Of a stretch of DNA of 64,000 bases, positions 58,101-64,000 are shown one piece after another; within the stretch, counting starts at the first letter, position 1, and each line of letters begins with the position of its first letter. Under the pieces are notes generated by a model. It was not told the DNA's origin and made no database searches. It saw nothing but the letters and a program-made list of their open reading frames with translations. Origin of the DNA: Purshia tridentata (lineage: Eukaryota; Streptophyta; Magnoliopsida; Rosales; Rosaceae). The position numbers were made by a program, and so were the translations under genes. The stretch covers positions 1-64,000 of the forward strand of contig QANT01001465.1 in the NCBI GenBank assembly GCA_003254885.1, given 5' to 3'.

Positions 58101-60121
58101 GAAAAAATGACCCCGGAACAAACTCATGAAACAGAGGTTGGATGAGCCGTAGATCATGTAGATTACGGTATATCCGAGGAAATAAACTGAATTTTAATAT
58201 ATTTGTATTACTCCCTCTGAACGTAACAGGTCTATCATCAAAAGTGCTTCCATTTTTAAGGGTTCCGCTAACAAAGCTCACATGTCTTTTATTAGCATGA
58301 CTCCTCGTAGTAAGATTGAACTGAAATCCAACAGCAGCAGCAGGACTGTCAGGAAGATCAACGAACTGCCAGGAAATGTACAAATTGTCTTGAATCGGTT
58401 GACAACTGTTGCACCTAAGAGTTATAGTTGGTCCTGTACTCGTATTTTGACACGAGTAGTTCCCAAATTTTGACAGAGGAGCCACTCTGTAGTCAATGAA
58501 GCCAGGATTTCCAGTAACTAAAGTACCAAGAGCACGTAAGTTTGAACAGCTCATACTAGAAATAGCGGTTATGTTAAATTCCATGTCATTGTTGAAGGAG
58601 GCCAAATCAGGTGCATTTATTGCTCTGACATTATGTACCTCAATAGTTCTCTTTGTTATGATTTGGTAGAGCAACCTATAAAAAAACTGAAAAGCCAAGT
58701 AAATATAAACTAATATGAAAAATAGTAACCAACAAAGGACCCATACAACTAATAAAATAAGCACGAAAGAAGTGACGGTTCGAAAAGAATGATATCAAAT
58801 ACTCACGCAGCAAACAAACCAATGAAGAGAATCCAACTTGCTATTGAGAAAGTTCCACCAAGTTCTGTTTTCCGTTTCCTAACTACCTTTTGATCATCCT
58901 GTGCCACAAACAAAGCTAGTTAAACCTTTGTCGTAATTTGTTATCAGGATGGATCTAATAAAATCGAATGTTGAAAAGTGACTTCAATAATAGCCATAGA
59001 AAAAATTCACAACAGATCAATTTTCTACAACAAAAATGTAAAAGAGTGGTATGACCTGACAGAAAGTGTAAACTGTAGCAATACTTGAACAAAAACTAGG
59101 AAGCATAATCAGTCTCTCTCAGGATTTAAATCTTCAGGGTTTATCACACAGAAGTACGTAAACTGATGAAATAATCCATATGAGGAACATCTTATCATTT
59201 CTACAAATGATAATTCCACTCGCATGGTAACCTTACTATTCATATCCTGATCACAACAAAGCTCATATATGATGCACCAATCTCTTTTTTGGCCATCAAG
59301 GAAGTTGGACATAGACACAGTATAACAAAGATAGCACCACTACAACTGGTAAGTTATGATTCACAGAGTGGAAGCAAAACCCAAAAGTGGAAGCAGTAGG
59401 GAAAAGCCTACAATCTCATACTGGCTTTTAAGTTCCAAGCAACAACATTTTGAGCACATGTTAACGGACTAATGAATTTAATCACAATATTTTTTCTTTT
59501 TCATGATTATTAGGTTTTTAGGGACACACTGAGCACTCAACGAATTCTCAAAGGCATATAAATTGCCCCAATCCCACAATTATTCGAATAAATTAGTCAC
59601 AAGCGGCCCCTCATGATGAATTGATGATAGTGATTCAATTACACCAATTACTAAATATGAAAATAGTGCAAATAAGCTCACAAATTGTTCATCAAAGCCA
59701 TTAATTAGCGCATGAAAAAAGTGGGAAGTGAGTAATTAAGAAGCTAACTAACCAGCCAATGCCTGGTGGCGAAGCAAACATCCAATCTGCTGACCCACCA
59801 TCTAAGCCTAAACCAAATGCTCCTACCATCATTGCCAAGCTTCTTAAACCTTAGAAGGAAGCAGAAGACAAGCCAAGAAAGAAGCAGGACAAGCGTGGCT
59901 TCCAAGAAGACGGCTTGGGATTGCGTGAACCTCTTGATGGAGTCAAAGGAGAAGATGGTCTCCGGGAAGCTTAAGGCGTAGGTGTCGATGCCAGAGTCGA
60001 TGGATATGGTGGAATTGGCTGCAAAGAGGACGCAGGTGTTGGTGGTCTGGTTCAGCAGATGCCCAACTTCGCATGCGCAGTGGCTGCCATTGTAGCTGAT
60101 GCTGTGTGATGGGCATGACAT
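55149..60121 (-). CDS. Uncharacterised three-span membrane protein with lumenal/extracellular domain
   Basis: Nine exons in order (59753-60121, 58807-58898, 57975-58675, 57327-57397, 56586-56675, 56305-56496, 56061-56165, 55409-55547 and 55149-55312) join in phase to 640 aa. An N-terminal Cys-rich piece (MSCPSHS, then CACEVGHLLNQTTNTC) recalls half an EGF module. Membrane spans are at about 71-91, 138-160 and 389-412. Between spans 2 and 3 lies a domain of about 225 residues with several Asn glycosylation sites and a C-x-x-C. After span 3 comes a basic helix (KKLRNEDSVLRKIRNRRKAQ), a YVMYTWG block, then a Ser/Pro-rich tail with a C-terminal coiled-coil-like helix (LRSLYEYNVMLREKL). I do not recognise a named family and give no function. 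An upstream in-frame Met at 60196 is possible but lacks the compact start. A GA microsatellite lies in the intron at 57845-57872. Confidence 0.8.
57845..57872. repeat. (GA)n microsatellite in an intron of the three-span protein gene
   Basis: About 13 GA units with one GGG interruption lie in the intron between the exons at 57327-57397 and 57975-58675. Confidence 0.85.
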
Positions 60122-61941
60122 TCTTCTTCTTTCTTGTCGTTTGATTACTTTGTCTATCAGAGCAGAGAGATATTTAGTGACTTTTAGTAGAAACAAGAAA
60201 GTAAAAAGGAAATCTTGGACTGTGAGTGGTTTGTAAGTTCTTCAGTCTGTCGATGAAATTACTTGAAACTTGAAAGTTGAGATTTTTGCCAAAATTTGAC
60301 CAGAAATAAATACGTGTCAAAAGGGTATTAACAAAAACGAAGAAAAGAACAAGGAGACAGTCTAGACTCTCTAGACTAGTGGAGAAATGTGAGTCGGGGG
60401 TCTTTTTCAGTCAAACTCAAATCAACCTGTGCTAGAAATTGCGAGTAGCAGAGACAAAGTGGAAAAGCAGACAATATTGGTGTGATCAAATATTGGGTTC
60501 AGTGCTGCAATCTTTTATACGTTACTTTTAAATTCATGAGGTTTCTTGAGTCCTTGTTTTCCTGCCCGATCCGGCGTTCTAACTTGGAAAGTAATTTGTT
60601 CTGTGGGGAAAGAAAGGAATGTTTGCGAGAGAGTTCCACAGATTTTCTGTTTGTTTCTTTTTGTTTATTAATAGAAGATTGATTGAGGGTTAGATGAGCT
60701 GGTTGGAGAAAAACTTGGGTGGAAACTTTATTCAATGTGCGAGAAGGGAGATGGTGCAAAGACTTTAGGAAGTGGTCTCATTCCGAAGCAATCGATATGA
60801 CACCCTGTATTAATATTAAAAATAGACTTAACTTTTTAAGTTTTGAGTCGTCTACGGAGAGGGAAAAAAAAAGAAAAAAAAAGGGGTTTATGATTGAAAT
60901 ATTAACTTGTATTGTATTAAATAGAGGCCACGTGGGGGTTGCAGGACTGCAAATAAGGTGTTGTCGGGTGCTAGATTCTTTAATTTTATAATTTATTAAC
61001 TAAAGCTAAAGTCTAATAATATTGTAAGTATTTATAATCATTTTATGTTATATATTATTAGTTTTTTTTTTCACACATATTAAGCGTTAAGCGTTAGTTA
61101 TTTTTTAGTGTTGGGTAGTACATTTTTAATTGTTCTTCAAATATTGATTTGTCAATTTTATATTAAGTTTTAAATCTTTACATAAAAAAATATAAGTTTT
61201 ATTTAGAGAAAAAAACAAAGGCTTATTTAGAAAAAAAGTCAAAAAAAGTTTTTCCAAATGAAAAGTATTAGAAAGACTAAACTCTAAATTTTTCCACTAT
61301 GGTGAATGACCTCCACTCCACTCTCCAGCATCTTTTTTTATATATTTTCCCATTACTTTTCCCCCTTTTAGCAGAATCCTTCGTATGAAAAGGAATTAGA
61401 TTATTGAATTGATCATCCTTCCAAAAAAGAAAATAATAATAATAATAATTTTGCTAATCATCCTATCATTATCAATCTATACATAACATGCAACGTGCTG
61501 TACATAGTAATTGTACTTTAATTTTTGTAAAGAGTACAACCATGGATGTTCCTTTTGATAAAGTATGATATAACACGTAGCATACTGAATCGATCAACAG
61601 GTAATGAGCAACTTTATTACAAGTCCATTTCTGATCAATATTAACTACCGATGTCAAGATGATAATCTGCTTTGCATAACGAGTTAATTTGATCAACAAA
61701 TTCCCACCCCCCACAAGTTGCTTTGTTTCGAGAACAATAGCCAATAGAAAGAAACTGAAAACCTCCCCACTTTTAAGTTAAATGATTACATAAAAAAAAT
61801 TACGGGATTTAAACCTAATATTACTAGATCTATCACCGATTAATTTTCATAATTGATTATTTGGGTAAATTATTTAATCGTTGAAGAATATTATTTACAA
61901 ATTAATGATGAGCACCTATAAAAATTAGCATACACATACAA
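60122..61941. other. Intergenic between the three-span protein gene and the TPR gene
   Basis: This contains the promoter of the three-span gene and then AT-rich DNA with long T and A runs, especially 61050-61260. An (AAT)n tract lies at about 61432-61450. Short chance ORFs only. The bases before 61942 are probably the 3' UTR of the TPR gene. Confidence 0.5.
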
Positions 61942-63897
61942 TCAATAATCCCCTCGCCTGCTGCTGACAAGATCACCAACGAAATTGTCATCATCGTTTT
62001 CATATTCTTCCAAGTATTTATTGTAAGCGGGATTATAAGCAGCAGCCAAGCGCAGATACTTCAAAGCTTCAGCCTTGCGACCCACATTCGATAAAGCACT
62101 GAAAACCAGAGCTACTAGTAATATCATATGTGCAAGATTTTTTCATACTTTACCTACTCTAATGTCTAATAAATAATAACTTGCAAAAAAAATTAAATAA
62201 ATTACCTTGCAAGCAATAACAACCCTTCAAAATAATGAGCCTTGCTGCTTGGTTCATCTGGCTCATTCAGCTGTGCAACTCTTTCAAGGTGCACTATCCC
62301 TTCCGCACTTTTTCCCTGCTCAAACGTGCGGAAAATAAAAAATAAAAAATATGGCTTGTGAACCTGCTGAACCACTCCATGGCTCAGTCATAACACTGAA
62401 ACCCTAACACCAAAGAATTGAAGATGAATAAATATGTTGCAATGCTAACCATCAGTCCGCATTTGCCTAAAAAATAGATATTCTTTTTTTTGGGCCAAAT
62501 AAAGAATATATATTCACTATTCAACCATAAACGAAACTTCCTTTGTTTTTTTTTTTTTTTTTTGTCGGAACCATAAATGAAACTTGACAGTCTCAAAATT
62601 TTTCTTCTGAACATTGTATACAGAAAAAAGCTTAAAAATTGGAAAAGCATTACTCAGACTTACCTGCTGTATGTAGGCAACACCAGTCCACTGTGATGTA
62701 AGAATTACAAGATCATTGTCTTCCACTTCTGTCGGATGGCCAGCACTAAAGAGCTAATGACAATTAAGAGAAAAGCAGCTTAATTTTAGTAAATGAATGA
62801 GCAAAGGATATCAATCTAGAAACAGTAAATACAAGAAAAAAACAACATAAGAGACCAATCACAACAAACATGCCTCTGAAGTATCATATTTATTGACTTT
62901 TTGTTATGCAGGAAGACAGGCGTATAGTGCCATTCTAAAAATTCTGGTGCGAATGCAATTAGTGCTCCCAAGATAAACCCAATCTTAAGTGCTGGTATGA
63001 AAACACAAAAGGTAAAAACCATATAAAGCAATCATGAACTTGGACCTTGGTGATAGCAAGCTCAAAGTATTCAGTAGCCTCTGCAAGCAATCTTTTCTGA
63101 AATAGAGTCTGACCCATTACAATCAATGCTCTTACATATTCAGGATCCTTCTCAAGAGCAAGTCTGTTTTAAAAATTTATTTATTCAGTGCAACAACTAT
63201 CAAGAAAGCTGGCTAATCCTATACACAAGCAATAATAATAGTTAATAATTTAAAATTAGAAAAAACAAAAAATTTATGTAGTCAAATGAGAAGAGAACAA
63301 TTACTTTAGCAAAGGAAGTGCTCTTTCTTTATCTCCGTCTGATAAGACTTGAACTGAAAGCTGTCAACAATCCCAGCCATGGAGTTATGAGAAAAGCTGA
63401 AATGACATCTGACATAAAAATACACAAAGTTCTAGCTCATAAACACTCACACTAAGCAGCTCTTTAGGGGATAAGTTCTGCAAAGATATTTCATTCCATC
63501 TTGATATTTCAGGAGTACCCAACTCCTCAGAATTCGCAGTCTCTGTAGGAGTAGCCATATCTGGCAACCCCAACTTTGCACGTACAGCAGGATCATTGAG
63601 AGTTAATTGCTGAAAAGATGGTGACATATTAGAAGAAAAACTAGTGCTGTCATACTTATATACAATGTACTTATGATACAAATAATGCCCTTGTCATATG
63701 TTATGCTCCCAGAAAAAGAAATTTCACCCTCAAAAGCATAAAAATAAACTTTAGGTATCAAGATATAAAAAATAAAAAAATAAAAATTCAAAGTAACAAA
63801 TTTATTTTCTTTTTATAAGGAAGTTAAAAAAATAGCACAGTTTACTCACCTGAATTACACTTAGTGAGCTATTCGTAACCCAATATACCAGGCTTCC
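61942..63897 (-). CDS. TPR-like protein, C-terminal part; gene continues past the right edge
   Basis: Seven exons on the minus strand, in order (63850-63897, 63451-63609, 63305-63360, 63046-63163, 62664-62753, 62206-62315 and 61942-62098), give at least 245 aa from GSLVYWVTNSSLSVIQ to SSRRGDY. The 5' exons are beyond 64000. Helical repeats of TPR type are visible: RALIVMGQTLFQKRLLAEATEYFELAI, WTGVAYIQQGKSAEGIVHLERVAQL, and FEGLLLLASALSNVGRKAEALKYLRLAAAYNP. A linker with QLTLNDPAVRAKLGLPD precedes them, and an acidic tail (EEYENDDDNF) follows. The layout fits plant TPR-like proteins, several of them plastid-located, but the N-terminus needed to judge targeting is missing. Exon phases all agree. 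The specific family member is not recognised. Confidence 0.8.
62541..62563. repeat. Poly-T homopolymer in a TPR gene intron
   Basis: A run of about 18-20 T lies in the intron between the exons at 62206-62315 and 62664-62753. Confidence 0.8.
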
Positions 63898-64000
63898 CTG
63901 CAAAATAATGTAGTATATGTGGAAACTTATAAGGCCAACATAGAGAGCAATCATGTTATCCCATATAACAACGCCTAATTTTACAAACTTATAAAGATAA

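Noticed and set aside
60482-60991. Overlapping ORFs on both strands upstream of the three-span gene
   Set aside because: Chance ORFs in promoter DNA with no family features.

Overview
The window is nuclear DNA from a flowering plant, most likely a eudicot. Genes are split by many short AT-rich GT-AG introns, intergenic DNA is AT-rich with TATATA and GA/CT microsatellites, and the products are plant-specific (PIN auxin carrier, CLAVATA2, TGD3, CBSX6, chloroplast GRXS14, FMN hydrolase). I cannot fix the genus from sequence alone. There is one ambiguous base, at 35903 in a poly-A run. Exon models were built by hand from splice signals, reading phase and remembered family sequences. All coding models close in frame.

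Layout: five-finger CCCH zinc-finger protein (+, 1526-5537); small 12-cysteine secreted peptide (+, 7442-7931); DUF707 membrane-anchored protein with 14 exons (-, 10343-14861); PIN5-type short PIN (-, 16434-18806); a gene-poor 4 kb; plastid ABC-transporter ATPase TGD3 (+, 22956-26317); single-exon CLAVATA2 (-, 27096-29291), divergent from CBSX6 (+, 31147-32849); a PPR fragment; two tandem GT47 exostosin-like glycosyltransferases (-, 33372-36270 and 40291-43027). Between the GT47 copies lie an inverted CDC5/MYB fragment, an intronless decayed CDC5 copy and LTR-like sequence. Then come a short ankyrin protein (+, 44553-45227), chloroplast FMN hydrolase FHY1 (+, 45441-47291), CGFS glutaredoxin GRXS14 (+, 48168-50305), an R3H/SUZ RNA-binding protein (+, 51408-54052), an unnamed three-span membrane protein (-, 55149-60121), and the 3' part of a TPR protein that runs off the right edge (-, 61942-63897).

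The genes do not form a pathway, as is usual for a plant chromosome arm. Several share the plastid as destination (TGD3, FHY1, GRXS14) and several act at membranes or in secretion (PIN5, CLV2, GT47 pair, DUF707, the three-span protein).

Points for a second look: the same tandem GC/GT splice donor (AG|GCATGTAT) in two unrelated genes, plus a third GC-AG intron; paired micro-uORFs created by a leader duplication in front of CLV2; three uORFs starting within 11 nt in three frames ahead of the zinc-finger gene; an intronless CDC5 copy that keeps one frame over 2.1 kb with only in-frame losses and two stops; and the uncharacterised three-span protein. I saw no CRISPR, rRNA, tRNA or complete autonomous mobile element.
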